From positions 1 to 44,721 of the IMG/VR virus record IMGVR_UViG_3300024518_003042: DNA of 44,721 nt. The stretch is one strand, 5' to 3'. The notes under the pieces were generated by a model. It saw nothing but the letters and a program-made list of their open reading frames with translations, ran no database searches and was not told the origin of the DNA. The stretch is from a virus. The position numbers were made by a program, and so were the translations under genes. Below are positions 24,317 through 30,973 of this stretch, piece by piece (the stretch's first letter is position 1; each line of letters begins with the position of its first letter).

Positions 24317-24928
24317 TTAGTTCCAGCCTATTTCATATGATAACTCATTAATATGGTTTAAAATACCTCTACTATCTGTTACTTTAAATGTTTTGTTCTT
24401 AACATCCATTTCATATCCATCATCACCTGATACCACTACCTTATCATCTTTTGATGTATATGTTATATCTATGGAAGTTGTTGGGTCTTCTTTTATATTT
24501 TTTAATGTTATAGTTAACATTTTTGGACTAGTACTACTCCACTCTGTTACTTTTATTATTTTTGGTAATTTACCCAATATAGTGGATTTAGTTTTATTCC
24601 ATTTTTCAAGTGTTTTTGGAGTATCTAATATACCTTCGTTTAATTTGTTTTTTGGTACCCACATTTGTCTTCCGTTCTTCTTGCCACCTGTAATTTTTTT
24701 ATAACCCGAATAAGGATATACTCTGTCGGTAGGTATAGATGTTCTTCGGTTATTGAATACCACTGTTTTACTGTTAACTTTAACAACTTCTGTTGGTTCA
24801 GTTTCTAAAAAGAAATCCGCACCTTGCATTGGTTTTTCTAAATATTTTACTTTGTCGCCTACTTTAATAGTACCTTCTTGTAAAACGTATTTTCTTCTAA
24901 ATTTTTCTGCTACTTCTTTACTGTTCAT
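24317..24928 (-). CDS. Cassette protein 4, shared N-terminus (203 aa)
   Basis: The first 19 residues (MNSKEVAEKFRRKYVLQEG) are identical to cassette 1. Residues about 20-95 are an SH3-like or KOW-like beta domain (VGDKVKYLEKPMQG, TEVVKVNSKTVVFNN). NKLNE-G at about 94-99 is a second possible prohead-protease site separating it from a C-terminal alpha/beta domain (KWNKTKSTILGKLPKIIKVTEWSS). So this looks like a two-module miniature of the polyprotein organisation. It has its own promoter box at 24948-24955. Confidence 0.7.
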   Translation of the reverse strand: MNSKEVAEKFRRKYVLQEGTIKVGDKVKYLEKPMQGADFFLETEPTEVVKVNSKTVVFNNRRTSIPTDRVYPYSGYKKITGGKKNGRQMWVPKNKLNEGILDTPKTLEKWNKTKSTILGKLPKIIKVTEWSSTSPKMLTITLKNIKEDPTTSIDITYTSKDDKVVVSGDDGYEMDVKNKTFKVTDSRGILNHINELSYEIGWN

Positions 24929-24962
24929 AGTGTTTCCTAATTTGTATATAAATATTGTAAAA
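24871..24962 (-). repeat. 92-bp direct repeat: promoter, leader and targeting peptide (copy of 23439-23530)
   Basis: The segment is identical by eye to 23439-23530. It spans the late-type box, ribosome-binding site, start codon and the codons for the first 19 residues of cassettes 1 and 4. A near-identical shorter copy serves cassette 2 (up to about 23988). Coding sequence diverges immediately after the putative L-Q-E/Gly site. Confidence 0.85.
24948..24955 (-). promoter_or_regulatory. Late-type promoter box of cassette 4
   Basis: AATATTTATATAC on the minus strand, 20 nt upstream of the start, inside the duplicated segment. Confidence 0.5.
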
Positions 24963-24963
24963 C

Positions 24964-24999
24964 TAAAAAAACCCGTAAACAGTTTAATATTTACGGGTT
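24964..24999 (-). terminator. Rho-independent terminator after bL12-like gene
   Basis: The minus strand carries a perfect 10-bp stem, AACCCGTAAA with TTTACGGGTT, then a run of seven T. It ends the small-gene island that finishes with the bL12-like protein. Confidence 0.85.
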
Positions 25000-25058
25000 C
25001 TCTGTTCTTCTGTCTATATGTGTTCTTAAGGTTACATTTCTATTATCATATTGTTTGT

Positions 25059-25379
25059 TTATAGTATTCGTTGGCCCTTTTCATCGATATTCCAACTTCC
25101 ATATTTTTCGTAATACTCGTAGGCGTGTTTCGCCTCTTTTAATCCTATACCTGTTGCATCTTTTACTGCTTTTACACCGGCAAGTTTCATTCCCTTCTTA
25201 TAATGGTCTTCCGCTTGTTGTGCCCACCAATGTTTCTTAGTTGGGTCTGTGTTTAAGTAGGTTTCCACTATGGTTTTTGCAACTTCTTGCCAAGTGCCTA
25301 TGTTTTCTGGACTACTACTCATACCGCGGATTACTAGTTGTACTAGGTCTGATTTTTTTAGTGTTTTAGTTTCCGCCAT
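25059..25379 (-). CDS. Protein with ribosomal bL12 C-terminal-like motif (106 aa)
   Basis: Residues about 64-88 (KLAGVKAVKDATGIGLKEAKHAYE) match the core of the bL12 C-terminal domain, where a VIK-x-VR-x-xTGLGLKEAK helix contacts translation factors. The remaining 60 residues are helical and include WWAQQAEDHYKKG. It is not a complete bL12, because the N-terminal dimerisation domain and hinge are missing. Together with the phage bS21 it suggests the phage touches host translation. The same motif also occurs outside ribosomes, so a different protein-binding role is possible. Confidence 0.6.
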   Translation of the reverse strand: MAETKTLKKSDLVQLVIRGMSSSPENIGTWQEVAKTIVETYLNTDPTKKHWWAQQAEDHYKKGMKLAGVKAVKDATGIGLKEAKHAYEYYEKYGSWNIDEKGQRIL

Positions 25380-25384
25380 ATTCC

Positions 25385-25732
25385 TTATATTAAACTGTTT
25401 ATAACTTGTTCCTTAGTAACCTTGTAACTTGCTCCTCTTGGACTTTCAATTACATACGGATATTTAGGTCTGTTACTTTTGTAATTTGTTATCGTGTATT
25501 TTGTTCCACGTAACAGAATTGTTTTTCCAATTAAAGTGTTTGGATTGTTGGTGTTAACCGTTGGATCAACTTTTCTGTTTCCCACGTTTGTACCAATTAA
25601 CTTGGTTCTGAAATCAGAACTATCAAAACTAATATTTCCCAACTCTAGTTTAATACCATATTTCTTTTCTAAGTCCTTCACTGTTTCAGTAAAATCTCCT
25701 CTAAACTCCTTTAACATTTTTTTATTTATCAT
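25385..25732 (-). CDS. Hypothetical protein (115 aa)
   Basis: The N-terminus MINKKMLKEFRGDFTETVKDLEKKYGIKLELGNISF is a helix-strand pattern I associate with a small conserved protein in many tailed phages; no function is known to me. The C-terminal half (GKTILLRGTKYTITNYKSN, YPYVIESPRGASYKVTKEQV) reads like an SH3-type barrel. It lies 5 nt from the next gene in the small-gene island that follows an early-type promoter. Confidence 0.6.
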   Translation of the reverse strand: MINKKMLKEFRGDFTETVKDLEKKYGIKLELGNISFDSSDFRTKLIGTNVGNRKVDPTVNTNNPNTLIGKTILLRGTKYTITNYKSNRPKYPYVIESPRGASYKVTKEQVINSLI

Positions 25733-25737
25733 AACTT

Positions 25738-26070
25738 CTATTTTAAACTTTTTTCAACTAATTTATTTAATTTTTCCACGTTTGATACTGCTATAATTTG
25801 TTTCCAATACTTAGGCATTTTCTTAGTTAAAATAACCATTTGTTTAGGACTCAAATATCCTTTAGTTTGGTATTGTGTAGCAAACGAAGAAAGTATATCC
25901 CCATCAACACCACTAAACCCAATGTCATTGTGTTTGGTTGTTCCACCATAATCTTGTTCATCTTCCGTCTGATTAGCATATATTGTTGTTAATCCTTTTA
26001 GTGTCCAAACTTTGTTGGTTTTTAACTGTTCCTTAACAAATTCCTTTGTTGCTTTTTTTGTAATTTTCAT
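25738..26070 (-). CDS. Hypothetical protein (110 aa)
   Basis: The pattern WTLKGLTTIYANQTEDEQ, then HNDIGFSGVDGDILSSFATQ, then LSPKQMVILTKKMPKYWKQI recurs in small proteins of many phages, often near DNA-metabolism genes, but I know no experimentally assigned function. The leader is TAAGAGTTATGA, shared with four other early-type genes in the window. The start MKITKKATKEFVKEQL is basic but ends without an L-x-E site. Confidence 0.6.
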   Translation of the reverse strand: MKITKKATKEFVKEQLKTNKVWTLKGLTTIYANQTEDEQDYGGTTKHNDIGFSGVDGDILSSFATQYQTKGYLSPKQMVILTKKMPKYWKQIIAVSNVEKLNKLVEKSLK

Positions 26071-26080
26071 AACTCTTATT

Positions 26081-26266
26081 TTATAAATTCATATAATAAT
26101 CCATCATCAGGTCGTTTTCCCGTTTGTCTTGTGCTGTAACAATAGGAGTAACACCTAATTGTTTGTTAGTACCAACACTCCAGGTACAAAGACAAGCAAT
26201 ACGTCTTAACTGTTCGTTACCAATCTTATCGGCAATTTCTATTTGTTTGTATAATAACTCTTCCAT
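26081..26266 (-). CDS. Hypothetical protein (61 aa)
   Basis: A short soluble protein (EIADKIGNEQLRRIACLCTWSVGTNKQ...RENDLMMDYYM). It is the first gene after the palindromic promoter at 26276-26318, with AAAGG directly before the ATG. The family is unknown. The strong promoter context and tight spacing to the next gene support it as real. Confidence 0.55.
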   Translation of the reverse strand: MEELLYKQIEIADKIGNEQLRRIACLCTWSVGTNKQLGVTPIVTAQDKRENDLMMDYYMNL

Positions 26267-26275
26267 CCTTTATCT

Positions 26276-26318
26276 CTTTTACTATGTAAAAGTACAACAA
26301 AAAAACCACAATTCCAAA
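26276..26318 (-). promoter_or_regulatory. Early-type promoter with perfect palindrome
   Basis: The minus strand has TTTGG, 19 nt, TACTTTTAC, with CTTTTAC ATA GTAAAAG (26276-26292). The upstream 40 nt are closely similar to the promoter at 5136-5178, including AATAATTGCA and TTCGTAAC-like (reverse GTTACGAA) segments. Confidence 0.65.
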
Positions 26319-26354
26319 TTTTTATGCAATTATTTTTCTTAGTTCGTAACAAAT

Positions 26355-26657
26355 TTATGAAGTTTCTATAATCCTTCCCCACTTATCAATCGGAACGAAC
26401 TTCATATCCTCAAATCGAAAACACCCATTCATCTTTCTTTTCAACCATAACATACTGAATTTAACATTAATGTGCCCTAGACTATCTATACCACCAATGT
26501 ATTCACTCGTAAATTTACACGCACCATATATAGACCTACATTCCCCTTCATCGTTAACGTACGCTCTGAACGTACTGTTACCCCAACTAGCACCGGGTAC
26601 GTAAAATGGTTCACCTTTTAAAAACTTCTCTCTGTTTACTTTTGCTTTTTTGTTCAT
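26355..26657 (-). CDS. Hypothetical protein (100 aa)
   Basis: A small protein rich in aromatic residues and with three spread cysteines (EGECRSIYGACKF, NGCFRFEDMKF). It ends in a conserved-looking VPIDKWGRI. No motif identifies a function. It follows the 98-aa gene by 5 nt with an AAGGAT leader and is separated from the next gene by the promoter at 26276. Confidence 0.55.
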   Translation of the reverse strand: MNKKAKVNREKFLKGEPFYVPGASWGNSTFRAYVNDEGECRSIYGACKFTSEYIGGIDSLGHINVKFSMLWLKRKMNGCFRFEDMKFVPIDKWGRIIETS

Positions 26658-26662
26658 ATCCT

Positions 26663-26959
26663 TTATTTTAATCGTTCGTAATTTCCTTTAGTTTTACTTT
26701 TTATTGTGAATGTACTGTCCATAACAACCTTACCGTCAGTTCCTTTAATGATTTCTCCTTTGTTAGCTGCGTAGAACTCTATTATCATCTCAGTCGTTAT
26801 TGTCATACTTAGTATAGTAAATCCATCAGTAACTAAGTACCCATTCTGTAATGGCCAAGCTTGTTTACTTAACAAGTTGAAAGCTTTCTGTTTCATTCGT
26901 CCTGTGATTGGTGCTTCTTGTATTTGAGTGTAAATCTCGTCGTAGTTCATAGTAGTCAT
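26663..26959 (-). CDS. Hypothetical protein (98 aa)
   Basis: A two-layer alpha/beta-looking small protein (NLLSKQAWPLQNGYLVTDGFTILSMTIT, then EIIKGTDGKVVMDSTFTIKSKTKGN). The start at 26959 could alternatively be the second methionine at 26950. It is first behind the promoter at 26978-27020, so it is likely expressed early. I do not recognise the family. Confidence 0.55.
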   Translation of the reverse strand: MTTMNYDEIYTQIQEAPITGRMKQKAFNLLSKQAWPLQNGYLVTDGFTILSMTITTEMIIEFYAANKGEIIKGTDGKVVMDSTFTIKSKTKGNYERLK

Positions 26960-26977
26960 ATCTCGTATCCTTTTTCC

Positions 26978-27020
26978 CTTTTACATAGTAAAAGTACAAC
27001 AAAAAAACCACATATCCAAA
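26978..27020 (-). promoter_or_regulatory. Early-type promoter with perfect palindrome
   Basis: TTTGG, 19 nt, TACTTTTAC on the minus strand, with CTTTTAC TAT GTAAAAG at 26978-26994. It starts the small-gene island after the tail tube terminator. Confidence 0.65.
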
Positions 27021-27065
27021 TTTATTTTTGTTGGGTCATAACAAACTTACGAACCGATTTATCAC

Positions 27066-27094
27066 AAAAAAAGTCCGGACGTTTACCCAGACTT
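27066..27094 (-). terminator. Rho-independent terminator after tail tube
   Basis: The minus strand has AAGTCTGG, 8-nt loop, CCGGACTT (one G-U pair in RNA), then a run of T. It separates late tail genes from the early-type island. Confidence 0.85.
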
Positions 27095-27120
27095 TTAAAT
27101 GTTTTATGTATGTTGTTCTA

Positions 27121-27609
27121 TCAAAATTGTAAAATTGCGTAGTCATATTTCAATGTCACGCCTATCTGTATTTCAGTATCAGTAGCCCAATCCATTCCAC
27201 CCATATCGACAGATGCAATATAAGCACCTTTCAACGTCCATTCTTCAACTTTGTCAGCTACAGGTCCAAGTGAATTAAATGTAATATCTTTTTTGTAAAA
27301 GTCACTATACCCATCTCTACCTGTTACAGATTCGTGTGATAGTCTTACCCATTCCATAACCGCTTGTGCTGCTGATGGAACAACCGGGTCATATAATGTA
27401 ATTGAAACGTCTTGCCAATCACCTTTACCTTTTAGTTTTCTCTTAACGTTGATGTGTTCTAGTACAACATCACCAAATGTAATACCTGGTCTATTTGCTG
27501 CTTTAATTAAGTATGCAGGAATACCCTCGATGTACATAATGAACCTGTTTGCTACTTTTGGTTCGAATGCTGTAAACATTACTTCCGTTGGGTCTAATAA
27601 TTCTGCCAT
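27121..27609 (-). CDS. gp19: Tail tube protein (gp19-like)
   Basis: 162 residues, the usual tube-protein length. FEPKVANRFIMYIEGIPAYLIKAANRP at 14-40 and the later WQDVSITLYDPVVPSAAQAVMEWVR match the T4 gp19-type tube of marine T4-like phages. The C-terminus (EIQIGVTLKYDYAIL) is a typical closing strand. It follows the sheath gene and a small membrane protein. The tube guides the DNA and is driven through the envelope on sheath contraction. Promoter box at 27643-27650 and ribosome-binding site AAGGAG. Confidence 0.85.
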   Translation of the reverse strand: MAELLDPTEVMFTAFEPKVANRFIMYIEGIPAYLIKAANRPGITFGDVVLEHINVKRKLKGKGDWQDVSITLYDPVVPSAAQAVMEWVRLSHESVTGRDGYSDFYKKDITFNSLGPVADKVEEWTLKGAYIASVDMGGMDWATDTEIQIGVTLKYDYAILQF

Positions 27610-27642
27610 TGTTTAATCTCCTTGTTGATTCTTTTGTTTATT

Positions 27643-27650
27643 ATAAATAT
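27643..27650 (-). promoter_or_regulatory. Late-type promoter box for tail tube
   Basis: GTATATTTATAATAAAC on the minus strand, 34 nt before the start codon. A strong AAGGAG follows. Confidence 0.55.
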
Positions 27651-27659
27651 ACGAAATAT

Positions 27660-27959
27660 TTATTTTTCTGTTTTTTCTTTATAATATAATACCTTGAACT
27701 CCAATAGTTCTTCTCTTAACTGTTCTCGTTTCGTTGCTTCTTCTTCTTTAAACTCCATAAACTTTTCAAACATTGTAAATTGCTTTTCAATGTCTGCGTT
27801 GTATTTACTCCATATATCCCTAAGTTCTCCGCTATGTTGTTCCTGTTTAGTATTCATAGCGTTAACTTGTGCACTTAATTCAATATATCCGTAAAATACG
27901 TAACCACACAATGAAGCGAGTATAGCCATTAAGATATCTTTGTATCCTATACTGCTCAT
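27660..27959 (-). CDS. Small membrane-anchored coiled-coil protein (99 aa)
   Basis: An N-terminal hydrophobic helix (residues 9-27, ILMAILASLCGYVFYGYIE) is followed by a long charged coiled coil to the C-terminus (QEQHSGELRDIWSKY, EKFMEFKEEEATKREQL). It sits between sheath and tube genes with its own promoter box and a strong AGGAG. The topology resembles small phage inner-membrane proteins such as spanin or holin-regulator candidates. No lysis function can be shown. Confidence 0.6.
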   Translation of the reverse strand: MSSIGYKDILMAILASLCGYVFYGYIELSAQVNAMNTKQEQHSGELRDIWSKYNADIEKQFTMFEKFMEFKEEEATKREQLREELLEFKVLYYKEKTEK

Positions 27960-27982
27960 ATCCTCTCCTAATTTATGTACTT

Positions 27983-27990
27983 ATAAATAT
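27983..27990 (-). promoter_or_regulatory. Late-type promoter box
   Basis: CTTATATTTATAAGTA on the minus strand, directly after the sheath terminator and 24 nt before the start of the membrane-protein gene. Confidence 0.55.
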
Positions 27991-28001
27991 AAGATTTTCA
28001 C

Positions 28002-28031
28002 AAAAAAAAGGGACTATTTCTAGTCCCTTTT
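28002..28031 (-). terminator. Rho-independent terminator after sheath
   Basis: On the minus strand a perfect 11-bp stem, AAAAGGGACTA with TAGTCCCTTTT, closes a GAAA tetraloop and is followed by a T-run. Confidence 0.9.
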
Positions 28032-28062
28032 AATTTTAATTGTATTTGTAATTTACTACGTA

Positions 28063-30489
28063 TTATGCATCAAATGTTGCACCGGTTGGTAGGATATTAA
28101 AATCCAAAACAATAAATTCAACAGTTTTTGCAGGCTGTATAAATATTTGTCCGTACATAATGTTTCTATCAATAACATCAGGTGTGTTATTACTCTCGTC
28201 CATTACCACTTTAAAGGCATATAAACCTTGTCTTTGTTGTACTGACTCTAAATAAGGATTAACAATGTTTAAGAATCTATTTCTAGTTACTGCTGTGTTG
28301 TTTTCAAACACCAAGTATCTTGAAGAACTTGCAATAAATTTCTTTAATGAAATTAATAGTCTTCTAACGTTAATTCTGTCTAGTGCACTTGGTTTAGCTT
28401 GTAGTGTCTTTTGACCCCACGCAACTACACCAGCATTAGGGAAACTTGCAATAGGATTAATTCTATTTTCATACAAGTCGTCTCGCTCACTATGTGTTAA
28501 ACGTGTGTAAGCTTCAATTGCTTCACTGATTCCGCCTCTGTTTAGTCCAGCTGGGGCAAACCATGGTTCAGAAACTTTGTCACTGTAAGCTATAATACCC
28601 GGCATTACTACACTAGGTGGTACCCACATTGGTTTGTTTCTATTAACATCTAGTGTTTTTACCCAAGGATAATACACTGCAGTATAATTACTATCAATAG
28701 TTTGTACTGTGCTTAATGCAGATGCAATGTTTGCGGTTAATGTAAAACCATCCATTAAATAGAATGTATCGTTTCTATCTTCACATACTTCAATTGCTCT
28801 TGCTGTTATTCCACTATGTAATTCTTGTAGAATACCTGGTGTTACTAACATATTGATATCAAATTCATCAGGATTACTAATTGCGGCTAGTGCTTTTCGG
28901 TAAGCAGTGTCACCCCAAGCTCCAGAAGTTAAATTGAACCCTTGTGAGTTAGTTGATGATATGTTAGAACCTACTAAATGTTGAGTATGAACTTTGTATC
29001 CGTCAAATCCACCTTGGAAAGGTACAATGAATTTTCTAGTATCAGTAGATGTATCACTAGTTACTCCAATAGAACCTGTGTATGGTGCTGTTGCTGTTGG
29101 TGTATTAGCACCTGCAGGTTGGTTAAAGTTACTTAACACAAAATCCACGTTACTTCCGTTAGTTGTTGTTGTTTTAAACGCGTCAACCGGAAGTGGTTTC
29201 AAATAATTGTAGTTGTCAACTAGATTATAATCAAAACCAAAAGGTTTCTTCTTGTTGTAAATACCACCAATATTTTGGTCAGTTACGTAAGTAGGATTAA
29301 TTGGTTGTGTAATACCTAATGGAACAGGACTAGTTAATTTTCTGAATCCAAATGGTATAAGTGTTGCACTTAATGCTCCAGCTATTACAGGATCGGCAAC
29401 TTCTACTCTTATATTAGCCGAATTGTTTGCGTAATCTCCGTTACTTGTTAATTTACCCACCGAATCTACCGTTATATACTTGTCACCAATTACTCGTTGG
29501 ATAAAGTTAGTTGAATCTGGGTTTAAGTTAACGTTTACAAATGTTTCTATTACATTTTGTCTACTATCACTATCATCTGTAGTGTATGGAGAACCATATA
29601 CGTTGTCTTGGTCAACTGCTCTAAGAATTACGTTAAAAGAACCATAATCAGAACCTGGTATTGTTCCAGCTGCCCTAATATTTTCTATTTGAACTTTAAA
29701 TTCGTAGTTAGTTGATGTACCGTGAGATAAGTGATGAAACTTAAATAAATTTTGTGAATTTCCACCAACTAGTTGTGATGTAATCCAAGGTGTGCTAGCA
29801 GCTGAATAATCATCGTTGAAATCCCATTCAGTTGTACCTGAACCTGTTGCTATTTCAAATACTGTTCCTGTATCTTCAGATAAACTTGCACTAGCGTTAG
29901 TACCAAATAATACATAGTTGTATGCTGGTTCAATGCCTGTTGGTAACTGACCGAATATATCACCTATGTATGCATTGTCGTTAGGGTCAATTGAACTACT
30001 ATATGCGGTACCGTTGTTATCAGTGTAACTTGAATCGGTTGTAAACGAACCTGATATAGTTAATACTGCGTCGCCTGCTGCTCCACCTACTGAAACGGTT
30101 GATGTTTCAAAATATGCTAGTGTGTCTGCGTTAGTAGTAACTTGAGTTGGATGTAAAACTGATATCAGTCTTTTTCCGTAACTACCTGAGGCTAATACAT
30201 ATAAAGGATTGATTACTTCGTAACCACCAATTCCTAGTGTTCTGACAATAGTTGCTTTTCCTGCGTTTTTTAAATAATTTTGTACAGCGTAAGGTGTGTA
30301 CATTGTTTCTTTTGTTGGTCCGAACTTCTGTACGAATTCGTTTCCTGACTCTACAACGGTAGGAACAAATGCTGGTCCTTTTACTGTTGGTCCTATAAAC
30401 GCCGCGCCAATTTCACCAATACCTTGTGGTAAGAAAGATAAATCTCTTTCATTGGTAAATACTCCGGGACTTACTATTTTTTCTGCCAT
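28063..30489 (-). CDS. gp18: Tail sheath protein (gp18-like, 808 aa)
   Basis: The N-terminus VSPGVFTNERDLSFLPQGIGEIGAAFIGPTVKGP and the C-terminal region (VWGQKTLQ-like VVAWGQKTLQAKPSALDRINVRRLLISLKKFIA, ENNTAVTRNRFLNIVNPYLESVQQRQGLYAFKVVMD) are diagnostic of contractile tail sheath proteins. The product is longer than T4 gp18 (about 659 aa); the extra length lies in the variable middle surface domains. It contracts to drive the tube. A two-box promoter (30536-30563) and GGAG leader suggest strong late expression. Confidence 0.95.
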   Translation of the reverse strand: MAEKIVSPGVFTNERDLSFLPQGIGEIGAAFIGPTVKGPAFVPTVVESGNEFVQKFGPTKETMYTPYAVQNYLKNAGKATIVRTLGIGGYEVINPLYVLASGSYGKRLISVLHPTQVTTNADTLAYFETSTVSVGGAAGDAVLTISGSFTTDSSYTDNNGTAYSSSIDPNDNAYIGDIFGQLPTGIEPAYNYVLFGTNASASLSEDTGTVFEIATGSGTTEWDFNDDYSAASTPWITSQLVGGNSQNLFKFHHLSHGTSTNYEFKVQIENIRAAGTIPGSDYGSFNVILRAVDQDNVYGSPYTTDDSDSRQNVIETFVNVNLNPDSTNFIQRVIGDKYITVDSVGKLTSNGDYANNSANIRVEVADPVIAGALSATLIPFGFRKLTSPVPLGITQPINPTYVTDQNIGGIYNKKKPFGFDYNLVDNYNYLKPLPVDAFKTTTTNGSNVDFVLSNFNQPAGANTPTATAPYTGSIGVTSDTSTDTRKFIVPFQGGFDGYKVHTQHLVGSNISSTNSQGFNLTSGAWGDTAYRKALAAISNPDEFDINMLVTPGILQELHSGITARAIEVCEDRNDTFYLMDGFTLTANIASALSTVQTIDSNYTAVYYPWVKTLDVNRNKPMWVPPSVVMPGIIAYSDKVSEPWFAPAGLNRGGISEAIEAYTRLTHSERDDLYENRINPIASFPNAGVVAWGQKTLQAKPSALDRINVRRLLISLKKFIASSSRYLVFENNTAVTRNRFLNIVNPYLESVQQRQGLYAFKVVMDESNNTPDVIDRNIMYGQIFIQPAKTVEFIVLDFNILPTGATFDA

Positions 30490-30535
30490 TTTTTCTCCAT
30501 AATTTTATAATGAGGGTTTGTTAATAATATCATTA

Positions 30536-30563
30536 ATAAATATTAAATAAATTTCCAAACGTT
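30536..30563 (-). promoter_or_regulatory. Two-box late-type promoter for tail sheath
   Basis: AACGTTTG, 12 nt, ATATTTAT on the minus strand, with the extended upstream box AAGTATAACGTTTG also seen at 336-349. Confidence 0.6.
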
Positions 30564-30567
30564 ATAC

Positions 30568-30828
30568 TTATTCAGTTTTATTTGGAATAAATTCACCTGT
30601 ATCTAAATTAATTGTACCATCACCATACTTACCTGTTAAATTATTGGCAAATTCTTTTTCCAATGTCTGAGTAGTAGAGTATATTGATAATTGGTTTTCA
30701 ATTTCTTGTTCAACTAAATGTTTTTGGATATTTAATTGACCTAAAGTAGCTGTAATCTGAGCATACTTATCTTGAATAGTTTTAATTTGATGAAGTTCGT
30801 CATCACTGAATTTAATTGGGGTTTGCAT
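30568..30828 (-). CDS. Small coiled-coil protein (86 aa)
   Basis: Residues 5-65 form a charged helix with heptad-like spacing (DDELHQIKTIQDKYAQITATLGQLNIQKHLVEQEIENQL), ending in a short beta-like tail (YGDGTINLDTGEFIPNKTE). Such proteins occur beside tail genes in T4-like phages, but I know no assigned function. Its 5' region (30829-30973) carries a possible promoter variant and an inverted repeat. Confidence 0.6.
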   Translation of the reverse strand: MQTPIKFSDDELHQIKTIQDKYAQITATLGQLNIQKHLVEQEIENQLSIYSTTQTLEKEFANNLTGKYGDGTINLDTGEFIPNKTE

Positions 30829-30843
30829 AACTTTTAGAATTCA

Positions 30844-30943
30844 CTTATATTTTTAGTTTATAAGTTTGATTGATTAATGTTTTTGTGATTGTATATTATT
30901 GTTTTAATATATAAATAACTATAAGAAAGTAATCCCAAACGTT
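30844..30943 (-). promoter_or_regulatory. Putative promoter and leader of the 86-aa gene
   Basis: The minus strand contains AACGTTTG at 30936-30943 and a TTATTTAT box at 30911-30918, but with 17 nt between them instead of 12. A 7-bp inverted repeat (ACTTATA...TATAAGT, about 30844-30866) lies near the start. This looks like a variant of the two-box promoter; it is the weakest copy. Confidence 0.3.
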
Positions 30944-30973
30944 AAGAATTTAACAAGTTTTTTTAGGTTATTA

